Assembly (NCBI GenBank): GCA_003184365.1
Contig: NKYR01000170.1
Location: 1-64,000, forward strand
Reading direction: 5' to 3'
Origin: Evernia prunastri
Lineage: Eukaryota > Ascomycota > Lecanoromycetes > Lecanorales > Parmeliaceae
DNA: 64,000 bases
The notes under the pieces were generated by a model. The model made no database searches. It had not been told where the DNA came from and saw nothing but the letters and a program-made list of their open reading frames with translations. The translations under genes were made by a program, and so were the position numbers. Positions 32,052 through 43,600 of the stretch are shown here, piece by piece. Numbering within the stretch: position 1 is the stretch's first letter; each line of letters opens with the position of its first letter.

Positions 32052-34591
32052 CTATAGCCCAGCATACAATTTTCCCACAACAGGCGCCCCCACCGTGAAA
32101 CTCGTGAAAGAGCAATGACCAACACACTCTCCTTCATGCTGAAAGCTATCCTCGGCGACCACACCCCACATAACACGCTTTAACGACGCACTCACGTCTG
32201 CTTCTGGTGGATGACAGGCCGCACTGATTGCAGCACTACAACTACCAGCAAGAGGCATACCGCCCCTAGACTTTCGAAAGCCAAAACATATACCCAGCAG
32301 TACGACGATAGACCCAAGGATAATAACGAATATCATGGCTATTGGTGAGTAGCCACAAGTCGAAACTCCTACCCCAGATACCTCAGAACCGGAGGAATCG
32401 GTAACATTAACTCGGGCAAGGAAGATCGCTTGTGAGACGAACCAGTGAAGTACACTCGAGCCTATAAGGAGTGGAATACCGTAACGATACGGTAGCTGTA
32501 GACGATAGGTACTTCGCTGTCCTCCTATTGGTGATGTAACTCTTAGGAATTTTTTCTTGGTTGCATATGCACTCCATTCCTCGGCGAGGAGCATACATGT
32601 GAAGATTCCATTCAATGTGAAATACAAGAAAGAAAGGAGAATTTGAGGCGAGTTCGCAATTAAGACTATGGCGATCACTCCAGCAGGGCCTGACAAGTCT
32701 TGATTACCGTTGCCTATGCTGATCAGAGTTTCGGCACTGACATTACCGAAACCGAGCGACCAGAGATGCGATATGGACCGACTTGTTAATTCTCCGTTTT
32801 CGAGGCCAAGGTGAAGGAGGGCGCTGGTGGCTACAAGAGTCGAGATACATCTGACAAGTAGTTAGCGGTTAGTAATATAAATAATGACGCTCAAATGGAA
32901 ATATGCATCAAATCTTGGGACTTAGGGAGATAAGGTCTACATGACGGCAGACACAACGCAGAATCATCTCAAAAGCTCATGAAATGGGATATGTGACTGG
33001 TCGCGAGTAGAGCATAAAGACGTGTTGGAGTAGGACTTTAGCTGTTGCTTACAGAGCATTACATGCGCTCCACCTTCTCAGGCTAGCAGCTCGAAACCAT
33101 CGAAAACCTTTCGCATTCCATCTAGAGAGAAGTGGCCCCCAATCCCTGCTATGCTCAAATCCAGTCCTCCCCGCTATACAATTTCGCATTGTCGTACCAT
33201 CGGGTCGATCCAGGAACGAGGCAATTGCATCACCAAGAGTCACTAATGGCTCAGGGTCTTGTTTCCATAAGATTATAGTCATGCAAATAGTCTTTATGAT
33301 ATTGCATACGATGACCACAATCATGATCGTAAGGCTGAACTGTAATTTGCAGTGCTCCCTTACGCGTTTGCTGAGACAGTAGTCAATTGATGAAAGTCCC
33401 GAAGTCGTCCCGTCAACGTTGTACTGCGGAAATCCGTATATCTCAGATGTGTAGAATGACAAGCTTTCAGGATTAATGACAGCTTGGGTAGCATCACACA
33501 ACTTCAGATAGCAAAATACACTCCAAGGTGCACCGTTGACCAACGACGAGGATGCATCTTGACCATACCATACCAGAGAGTTACTTGCGTCTGGGTAATC
33601 TGATATTAGGATTAAATCTGAATTGGTAGAGATGATTGGCGCGGAATAAGTGTCCACACATTCTTTACTTTCGAGTTTGACAAATGAATGGTTTGTTTTG
33701 TAATCCTGCAAATCAACCTGCAAAGTATCCTGCAAGGCCTGCATCGTGCTGGATCCGGAGGTTCCCGAAATAGCAGCTGACACATTGAATGATGCCCCGT
33801 CCAAGAACTCGCTCGTCACCAAGAAAACGCTAAATTGTTGAGTGCTCAGAGTGGAGAAGACTGCACTATTATATAGTAAATGCAGAGGTATGGACGAGAT
33901 AGCAAGCAGCCACCAGAGGACGATCCGTGAGGTCGAAAGCCTGCGCAAATTTCTTATACTGGGGACCCCAATATCTAACCAGATACCCTGGCTATGAGCT
34001 TTGTCGACTTCGCTACGTGTAGGAGAGGATAGACACTGCATACTATAATTACTCGCCCCCAGTAGTAGCGTACTGAGGACGTTGATAGCAAGATGTACCC
34101 AAAATGTAAGGCTCGTCGTCCTTTTGCAGCTTCCTTCTTGGAGAGTTCCAAGACCATCATAGATCCCAGAACTTACGACTGTCCATATCGTCAAGATAAC
34201 ATTGATGATAAGGACTACGGCAGCGACCACAGCGCATAAAAGCACACCGAAATGGTATCCCTGCAGCTTCCTCAGTCGATAATAGTGCCGAGAGACAAGG
34301 TTGTGACGGATGAAATGTGTTCGACTTGGCGGCTTGGGCAATGCTTTGTTGAGGTCCGCGTTCGAACAATCGATGCATATTGGAGAGGAAGATGTTTGAC
34401 TGGGGATTGAAATGTGTGCCAATGTCAATACCATTTGCAAATACTCATCCCAAGGTAAGGAACACTGACCTGCTGAATTGGGGGATCTCTATTGCATCGG
34501 ACCCTGAAATGCCATCAAGTGGTGCATATGCCGGTCCACGACGAGCAAATGCCCGCCAGTTTGGCAACAGGCTCTTTTGGGGTGGAATCAT
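32052..34591 (-). CDS. DUF6536 multi-pass membrane protein
   Basis: Three exons join in frame to about 755 residues: 34591-34470, 34399-33053 and 32850-32052. The introns are 70 bp (donor GTCAGT) and 202 bp. The DUF6536 region is clear near the N-terminus: WRAFARRG, then a first span (FGVLLCAVVAAVVLIINVIL), GTLQEGSCKRT, HLAINVLSTLLLGASNYSMQ, CLSSPTRSEVDKAHSQGIWLD and PLHLLYNSAVFS. A long outer loop with Asn/Ser-rich sequence follows, then several more spans and the conserved end GGMPLAGSCSAAISAACHPP...LYAGL. The family is widespread in ascomycetes, probably at the plasma membrane, and has no assigned function. No damage is seen. ATG 34591 is chosen because MIPPQKSLLPNWRAF fits the family N-terminus. 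Confidence 0.87.
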
Positions 34592-35621
34592 ATCATGTAG
34601 CTTGCATGATCTGGTGGTTAATGATTGTTAGACTGTGAACATTTTTTCTTCGTGATTGAGAGATCAAATTTGATAGTGACGAGGACGTTGGACGACATCC
34701 CGAGGCAATCCATAGTTACATTAGGTGCCGGAGATTAAGAGCATTCAAACAGAGGAATAAGAGCCTGCACATTTAGGTACCCGGGAATTGCGGCTGAGTC
34801 ATAATTGACGGGAAAGTAGAAGGTCAGTAAGCTCAAGATACTCCGCGTCCAAGGAATAAGTATGTTTGAAAACAAGATAAAACACTCATACATACTTATT
34901 TGATCGACTCCACCTTTGTCTACAAAGCAGCAGAAAGCGATGCTCTGTCCATACTTGAAGTCATAAAGTTTTTTGTGTAATCATTTCCTTTTTTTTTTCT
35001 TGTGGATGTATGATGATGTTACCCTGCTTGTACTAATCATGCAAAGAACGGCTGCGGCAACTCCATTTAGGCAGGTGACCCACGTAACTCATCAGCTGAG
35101 GCCGTGGACGGATTACGGCAATGCGGTCCAAAGTTGCATCTCATCTTAACCTTGTATCAGGCTGTGATAGCAAGAAACCTAACGAATTGTGTATTTCTCC
35201 AATGCGACTGAGTGGAGTCTTCTTGCGCATCCAAGATTCACGGCCTCACAGGACACGATTGTTGTACACTGATTCCACAAAGCCTTATGCATGAGTAGAG
35301 CTTACGTCATTTTTGAGGGGCAGCTGGCTTGTTCCAAGGATGATGCGGCTTATGATGTATAGTACGTAGAAGCAACGAGATGTTGCAGAGGAGTGGCGAG
35401 CCCGCCAGTCCGCTCCCAATCGTCCGGAAACCCATCCGGAGGATACCCCCCCAAAACCACCTGACAGATCTATCAAAATTTCCAATCCCCCTTTATTTCT
35501 ATAATCGCAATCACATTCCATCCCCTAGATACGCGTGGCAGAATCCACGATCATATTGGCTAGAAACTAGCAGATGCAGATCATGAAACGAGCGGCATAG
35601 GCGCCCGACTACGGTGCATGC
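34592..35621. other. Intergenic
   Basis: About 1 kb upstream of the DUF6536 gene with no recognised feature; its promoter must lie in the left part. Confidence 0.5.
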
Positions 35622-35630
35622 GTCAGGAGG

Positions 35631-36171
35631 CGGAAGGTCTTGGGAGCGCACACTCCGACCGCACCGCACAGTTCGGATTAATGATAACCCGGCTTGGCAT
35701 GGATTTTGCTTGGCATGGTAGATATCATGACTTTTTTCTTTCACGAATCATGTATATCAAGAGGACGTTACATTGTAACAAGGCCCTGTAGTGTGGAATC
35801 CAAAGCATGGCTTTCATAGATTTGGATCATTTGGATCCAGCCATTCGATGATCTGCGGCCGGAGAAGGTTGCACCAAAAGCACTTATTTTCAGCGATCTT
35901 CTCACTTTTCATATACACCACCACCACCCCCCCAGTATAATATACCTCAGCACTACTAACACACCTCGCTTTCACACCCTCGCTATCGCCAATTAGCCAT
36001 AGGGGTAGGTATTATAGGTGGAAGGTAATACGGAAGCGAATGTGAGATGTAGATAGAAAGGTACATAGATTTGTATGGGGTATACACTAAAGACGAGGTA
36101 CCTCGGCAACGCTATTATAGTTTATCCAAACTGTGCGGTGCGGTCGGAGTGTGCGCTCCCAAGACCTTCCG
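35631..36171. mobile_element. 541-bp MITE with long inverted ends and 9-bp target duplication (Mutator-like)
   Basis: The left end CGGAAGGTCTTGGGAGCGCA... and the right end ...TGCGCTCCCAAGACCTTCCG are perfect inverted repeats for 43 bp and extend to about 48 bp with one mismatch. GTCAGGAGG stands immediately outside both ends (35622-35630 and 36172-36180). Nine-base duplications with long inverted ends are typical of Mutator-like elements. The inside has no transposase frame, so it is non-autonomous. Confidence 0.9.
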
Positions 36172-36305
36172 GTCAGGAGGACACAGCAGTCGATCGGCGC
36201 CGCCTGCAAGCCTCTCGACTGAGATCTCCACGATTATCTGATTTCCTTCAATGCGGCAAGTGACAATGCCACCTACGTTATCAGAGTCACCTGAGCTGTG
36301 CGGAG

Positions 36306-37097
36306 CCCTTAACCTGGATCTGGGTAAAAAGGTTGCCATTTTCGGCATACTTGGACGCCGTTTTAAGCACCTTTTGCACCAGGGTCCTCTGCCCACGCCA
36401 CGCCGCCTGAACGGCTGATGCAGTCCCCCACTCTCCCTCCCACTCTCTCAACGGCTGCATGCAGGCTTGCGCACTAGTCGATCGTATCGAGTCAAGACGT
36501 TCCTGCATCTCCATGGTCATCTTCATCACTTCACCATGGGTCGCTCACAGAATCCTCGATGCGTGGTCGGGCAGTACAGGTATAGAGGCGAGGAGGGAAA
36601 GAGGGAGAAGAGGGGGAGAGAGAGAGGACACTGGGACCGCCAGCCGTTTCAGGTGACCATAAAAATGGCCCTGCTCCTCCCTTCTGTCTTTCTCTCTGCC
36701 TTCCTCTCTACCCAACTTACTTCCCTCTATTCATCCCTATCCTCGAGGACTCACGTCCGCTCGTTTTACTCACAGACAAGCCTCCTCACCGCCGTCCGCC
36801 ATGGCTCGTCGCAAAGCACTGCTGCATGCTCAACGGCAAGATACAAACTCGTCTCACCCCGCTACTTCCACGAGAAGCCAGCTCTCAGCTCGAGAATACT
36901 ACAATGCACGGTACGAGAAGGTTGATAAATGCCACCGATCAACGACTCTTTATGCCGATGTCACCAACTCACACATCGTTCGTCTCGAAGGTTTATGGAG
37001 AGAGTGAGTCATCTCTACTATGGATTTTAAAGTCGTTTTACTCACGTTGTTGATCCTTGATCTAGGTATTGCGACACCGTCGACATCGATCCCTATT
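36306..37097 (+). repeat. DUF3435 5' region repeat, copy B'
   Basis: Inverted partner of 20340-21160. It begins at CCCTTAACCTGGATC, the same point where the other copy ends, and breaks off in exon 2 just after the codons for DIDPYYTL. It is GC-normal and lacks the C-to-T changes of the other copy. Confidence 0.8.
36801..37097 (+). pseudogene. DUF3435 recombinase, 5' fragment
   Basis: ATG at 36801 opens MARRKALLHAQRQ...SAREYYNARYEKVDK...LEGLWRE. A 56-58 bp intron (GTGAGT...GATCTAG, from about 37007) leads to YCDTVDIDPYYTL, after which similarity ends. Only the N-terminal 80 or so residues of a captain-like recombinase remain; the catalytic core is absent. Here the Trp codon that is TAG in the 20-kb copy is intact (TGG), making this copy a useful undamaged reference. 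Confidence 0.7.
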
Positions 37098-38193
37098 ACA
37101 CACTCAAACTGACCGCGAGGAAGAACCCACATCTGCTGAACCCCTCGCGATGCCTTGCAGCTGGGATTCCGGCGACGAATGAGTGCGCATTTTCACATAG
37201 ACTGAAATGGCTTTCTCTTCTTACTAGAACGAATTCATCGAGTGCTTCTGACAATTGAACGACCTAGAATAATTCCAAGTACTTGCGCAACAACACTTCC
37301 TCTCCCAATATCAGACTGCGCCGACATTTGAAATTCCATTCCATGTACGAACCCAATCTCAGCAACCTGTCTTAGCACACGAACTACCTTGCTCCCTCGG
37401 TCACCAAAAATCACATCCCACAAAGAACAGAACAGCCCGCCTCACGCTCATCAATGATATACAAAATTCTAACCTTCTCCATTCCCCAACGCAGTCTAGT
37501 CCTCAAACTCACATAGCTTACCACTCAACCCCACTACTCTCATCCAAGCAACAGACCTCATACCACCTCTTCAAGTCCCCGTACTCCAGTCCGCCAAGAG
37601 CATTCTCACAGCATGTTGTTTGCAACAGATAAGTATGTCCTTCAGGCAGGCTTCGAAGAAAGCTGGCAGCTGGGTTTTGCGGCGAACCCCACGGAAGAAA
37701 TGTTAGTTGATGGGGCAATCTTTCCCCCACTCATTCACATGGAGCGCTACTATGCCGAACTATAACATCACTGATATGTAATAATTACTATCCCTATATA
37801 GCAGCATAAAGGAACTTAATCCTTACCTACACATCTTCCCTCGAATCGCATCAGCCCGTTTCAGAAGCTAATGCGCTACGGTTAACAAGTTACTGATTAC
37901 ACTACATAATGAAGTCAGGGCCACCTAAGGCTAAGATAGAGATGGGACTGGGAAACTGTCTTAAACGAAAGCCTGTCCTGCGGTCTACTACCATCGTGTA
38001 GCTTGTCGCGTATGAGTGTTTCCTTTCTATTCCCTTACTATAATCGTTCATCGCATCATTTGAGTGGTAATGCCGTCCCTTCCCACTTTTCTGTTTCTGT
38101 CCTTTTTTCTTGATGTCTGTGTTGAGATGAGGATGCCAATGTTAGTCTCTATCCCCAACTATTGTAGTTGACGCAAACCATTCATTTCAAAAG
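37098..38193. other. No gene recognised
   Basis: About 1.1 kb of unique-looking sequence without a supported frame. Confidence 0.4.
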
Positions 38194-39834
38194 TCAAGGA
38201 CACCCGCAGAGACGATCTGTGTCCAGTCTGTCAGCACGGTCCGGCTTACGATGATCTAGTATACTTGAACCTCCTCTCACTGTAGCTAATGAGTCTCTCA
38301 ATACACAGCCTACCCCTCCTCTTACAACTTCGATAGCCCAAGCATCATTGGTGATTTGTAGTAAGGTGCTAGTTGCCAAAGCAGAACTACATGCTTTACC
38401 AAGCTTTCCGGTATTGCTGGATCGCAATTTCCGGCCTTGATTTGTCGAACAAGCTGGTTAACGTGCGTCACTTTTTTTGGGGTGAAGGGTACAGATATGG
38501 AGTCACCGTTGGATGCTGTGACCGTCACATCTGGAGGCGTATCTGACTGTGACGCCGTTGACTGTGGCTCTGGTGCCTTGAGGCCCAATTTGTCAAAAAC
38601 AACTTATGGCTGAATTGGAAAAAGTCCACTCTTTTGCCATGCATGTGTGATATTCTTTTCAGTCGCAGCGTTCTTTCTTGCCATTTGGATTAATCGGATA
38701 AAATCTGTCTTATGCATTGTATAGCCTAGGCCGATATACGCCGTCCACTCCTCCAGATGCTTACAGTATGCTGTCTGTAAAGGCTGAAAAAATCCAACAT
38801 CTAATGACTGAAGAATATGCGTGGTATGCGAAGGTAAACACAAAAGAATGATATCGTTGCTAATGCAGAACAGTATGACTTTGGTACTGATGGGTGATGC
38901 ATACCCGTCAAATATGACAAGTCGATATCGTCCCTTCAGGGTTTTTCGAGTCTGTGATTCAAAGCTCCTATACATAATTAGTTAGAAATCGTCTGTAGAG
39001 AGTTAATAAAACATACTTAGTAAACCACTCCAGACCTAACACATTGTTTGTCCAGCCATTATCACTCAGTGCGATGCATGCTTCTTTATCCTCCAGAACG
39101 TCATACCAGACCTTCATTTGACGCTTGCCCTTGAAGATAATGAATAGCGCAAGAAGTCTCCCATTATCGGATATACACTCAATCAAAGATACCCACTCTC
39201 TAGTCCCATCCTGAGCTTGATACGCCTGCAAGTTATGCTTGGAGCAAATGACTCTCGTTTTGCCACCAGTACCAAGAGCAGAACCTTTCTCATCCATATT
39301 ATACGTATCTGCCTTCTGAATATCTTATTTCTGAGTTATCGACTCAACAAGCTGAAACCATCGCTGCAATTTTTCTGAATCATGAGTCGCATTTCGCTCT
39401 TTATCCAATGGCTGACTCTATCGACTTTGTAATTCTTTATGACGGTCAAGAAAGCTAGCTATCCAGTTTTTTCCCAGCTCTCTATAATCTCCCTTTTCTA
39501 CCAACAGTTCACAGGCCATGTATCTGACAAGAGATACTCTTGGAGGCCAACCCCACTCCGTAACTTTTAGAATCCATGACTCTAAGGCTCCTTCCTCCTC
39601 AGGACTCAATCGCTGTTCAAGTTCATGAGCTTTTCGACGAGAAGAAGTCTTGCCAGCGATCCGTCGACTAAGAGTAGAGGAAACCACACCATAACTTAAA
39701 GCAATGGGTTGCATAGCAGGCTTGTTTCCTTGAGGGTTCATCTGCCAGGTTAAAAAGACTTGATTGTATGCGTTAAGTGCATGTTCAAGACGTTGCTGTT
39801 TAGGTAGCTCATCTGGAGCCTTGAAAGACGACAT
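38194..39834 (-). pseudogene. Pogo/Fot1-type DDE transposase, inactivated
   Basis: ATG at 39834 starts an N-terminal helix-turn-helix and CENP-B-like region (LSYGVVSSTLSRRIAG, LSPEEEGALESWILKV, GKNWIASFLDRHKEL). The DDE core follows with YNMDEKGSALG, VSLIECISDNG, a 49-bp intron at 38968-39016 and RYRLVIFDGYASP. FCISNDIILLCLPSHTTHILQSLDVGFFQ and HAWQKSGLFPIQP complete it. Stops lie at 39418 (TAG), 39325 (TAA) and 38604 (TAA, in the usual IQPQVVFDKL position), and the frame shifts near 38385. FDGYASP replaces the expected FDGHGSH, so a conserved part of the core is also altered. Terminal inverted repeats were not found. Confidence 0.88.
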
Positions 39835-40681
39835 TGTTAGAGGAGGAAAAAAAAGGATGCGATAATTCAGTCATCACGGGGGGACTGTGATTTGGTGCTT
39901 TCATCTCTTAGCCGCCTCGATCATTGATTGATGACCGAGTTATACAGCGAGGCCTGCATTGAATGAGAAGAATCGACTGAAGAGACAATTGCCTGCGGGA
40001 TGACATGGTCTTTATAGGCTATTTCCTACCAAAGAAGGCCTCGAATCCCCCACTGTTGCCATGGCCTTTCGCTATGGCCTGATGGCCTGAAACAATGCAA
40101 TGCACATATGCTATGCCCATGCGCGAAACATAGCGATATGCATGTGTGAGCGACTAACCCCCAGTCCTGCTGTGGCGAATTCTTGGATACATATTTCCTC
40201 GCTGCTCCTCTCCTTCCTAGGCCCTCTTGACCCTAGGGTTCGCAAAAGGGCCTAATATTCGTCCCAAACAAAGCTTGATTCCTGCGGACGCCGTTCTGAG
40301 AACCCTTGCTCCCGTATGATTTGGATTTCTGCTTACCGATCTACGTTCACGAACTCTCTAAGATGTGTGCTTTTTGGCGCATCTCCTGGCCTCCATTTTT
40401 GGGCGACCCCGGCGCCATATTCGATCTCGCCTAAAACAGAATTTTGGTCTACCTCATCGTTTTTGGCCACCCTTCAGTTGCACGGAGAGATTTGCGGAGC
40501 GCAAATCATGGGCCTGCGAGGCATATCCTACAAACGTCCATCCTTCGACCCTATCTCATTCCAATTTCTCAAACCTGTGACCAACATGCGTCTGATCTGA
40601 CGAGTTATTGCATTTGAAACAGTAGTCAAAATTTGAGCAATCCGAACACTTGTAGCGCGCACCATATATGTCCTGTTCATA
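39835..40681. other. Intergenic, with one CArG-like box
   Basis: No recognised gene. CCATTTTTGG, a perfect CArG box, occurs at 40393-40402, without a MADS ORF nearby. Confidence 0.4.
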
Positions 40682-43600
40682 TCAGACCAAAAAATTCAGA
40701 AGATTATGGGGGTCAAAGCTCACCAAAAGGCAACCATCACAATAGTCCCCATTCTGCCAAATGCCAGGGCTAATCTTGCGTTCATTACCTATTGATTCAA
40801 CTGCCGCAGCCGCAAAACTAAAATCCCGTTTTGTTGCTAGCTCAGACTTCGCAATTTCACGAGATATTGATGCAGGGCTGTTGTGATGAAAAATGGAAAC
40901 CGAGTCTGGTGTCCAGCCTTCGATAGTCTCGATAGTCGAACGGGCACCTGCAGCCTTTAAGGCCTCTATGGTACTAACAGATCCATTTTTAGCAGCCCAA
41001 TGCAAAGAGGTCCAGCCATCTCGATCAGCATAGTTAGGATCAAAGCCTTCCTTCAGTAGCCATCTGACTACTTCAATGGAACCTTTGGAGGCCGCATGAT
41101 GGAGACAATTACGTCCTTGCATGTCAATGACAGTCGGATCTGATCCAAAACTTGACAATATCTCAACAGTTTTCATCGACCCTCCGGCAGAGGCAAGATG
41201 GAAGGGAGTTCTGCCTTGTGTATCCTTCCGGTCTATGACAGCATCATGATTCAGTAGCAGCCGTACCACTTTCTCACGACCTTCAGATGCCGCCGCCTGC
41301 AGAGCGTTGCCATAATATCCACCCTGAGCGTTGACGTCAACCTCTTTGTCGAGCAGCATCTGCATCACTTGATCATGACCTCCATATGACGCTGCCTGCA
41401 GTGCGTTGCCATAATATCCACCCTGAGCGTTGACGTCAGCCCCTTTGTCGAGCAGCATCTGCACCACTTGATCATGACCTCTATATGACGCTGCCTGCAG
41501 AGCGTTGCCATAATATCCACCCTGAGCGTTGACGTCAACCCCTTTGTCGAGCAGCATCTGCATCACTTGATCATGACCTCTTTCTGACGCTGCCTGCAGT
41601 GCGTTGCCATAGCGTCTACCTTGAGCGTTGACATCAGCCCCTTTATCGAGCAGCATCTGCACCACTTGATCATGACCTCCTTCTGACGCCGCCTGCAGAG
41701 CGTTGCCATAGTATCCACCTTGAGCGTTGAAATCAGCCCCTTTGTCGAGCAGCATCTGCACCACTTGATCATGACCTTCTTCTGACGCTGCCTGCAGAGC
41801 GTTGCCATAGTATCCACCTTGAGCGTTGACATCAGCCCCTTTATCGAGCAGCATCTGCACCATTTGATCATGACCTCCTTCTGACGCCGCCTGCAGAGCG
41901 TTGCCATAGTATCCACCTTGAGCGTTGATATCAGCCCTTTTATCGAGCAGCATCTGCACCACTTGATCATGACCTCCTTCTGACGCCGCCTGCAGAGCGT
42001 TGCCATACTCTCCACCCTGAGCGTTGACATCAGCCCCTTTATCGAGCAGCATCTGCACCACTTGATCATGACCTCCTTCTGACGCTGCCTGCAGAGCGTT
42101 GCCATAATATCCACCCTGAGCGTTGACGTCAACCCCTTTATCGAGCAGCATCTGCATCACTTGATCATGACCTCTTTCTGACGCTGCCTGCAGTGCGTTG
42201 CCATAATGTCCACCCTGAGCGTTGACATCAGCTTCTTTGTCGAGCAGCATCTGCACCATCTGATCATGACCTCCATATGACGCTGCCTGCAGAGCGTTGC
42301 CATAATGTCCACCTTGAGCGTTGACATCAACCCCTTTATCGAGCAGCATCTGCACCATCTGATCATGACCTCCATATGAAGCTGCCTGCAGAGCGTTGCC
42401 ATACTGTCCGCCTTGAGCGTTGACATCAGCCCCTTTGTCGAGCAGCATCTGCACCACTTGATCATGACCTCTATATGACGCTGCCTGCAGAGCGTTGCCA
42501 TAATGTCCACCTTGAGCGTTGACATCAACCCCTTTATCGAGCAGCATCTGCACCATCTGATCATGACCTCCATATGACGCTGCCTGCAGAGCGTTGCCAT
42601 ACTGTCCGCCTTGAGCGTTGACATCAGCCCCTTTGTCGAGCAGCATCTGCACCACTTGATCATGACCTCCATATGACGCTGCCTGCAGTGCGTTGCCATA
42701 ATATCCACCTTGCACGTCGACATCAGCCCCTTTGTCGAGCAGCATCTGCACCACTTGATCATGACCTCTATATGACGCTGCCTGCAGAGCGTTGCCATAG
42801 TCTCCACCTTGAGCGTTGACATCAGCCCCTTTATCGAGCAGCATCTGCATCACTTGATCATGACCTCTATATGACGCTGCCTGCAGAGCGTTGCCATACT
42901 CTCCACCTTGCGCGTTGACATCAACCCCTTTGTCGAGCAGCATCTGCAACATCTGATCATGACCTCCATATGAAGCTGCCTGCAGTGCGTTGCCATAATG
43001 TCCACCTTGCACGTCGACATCAGCCCCTTTGTCGAGCAGCATCTGCATCACTTGATTATGACCTCCTGCTGACGTTGCCTGCAGAGCGTTGCCATAGATT
43101 CCACCTTGAGCGTTGACATCAACCCCTTTGTCGAGCAGCATCTGCACCACTTGATCATGACCTCCATATGACGCTGCCTGCAGTGCGTTGCCATAATGTC
43201 CACCCTGAGCGTTGACATCAGCCCCTTTATCGAGCAGCATCTGTACCACTTGATCATGACCTCCTGCTGACGCTGCGTATAGAGCGTTGCCATACTGTCC
43301 ACCTTGCGCGTTGACATCAACTCCTCTGTCGAGCAGCATCTGCACCACTTGATTATGACCTCCTGCTGACGCTGCGTATAGAGCGTTGCCATACTCTCCA
43401 CCTTGCGCGTTGACATCAGCTCCTCTGTCGAGCAGCATCTGCATCACTTGATTATGACCTCCTTCTGACGCTGCCTGCAGAGCGTTGCCATAATATCCAC
43501 CTTGCGCGTTGACATCAGCTTCTTTGTCGAGCAGCATCTGCACCACTTGATCATGACCTCCTGTTGACGCTGCGTATAGAGCGTTGCCATACTCTCCACC

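Noticed and set aside
17227..37097. One large inverted duplication joining the MADS repeats and the DUF3435 regions
   Set aside because: Both pairs are inverted, but the order on the right (MADS then DUF3435) is the same as on the left, not reversed, so separate insertions fit better.
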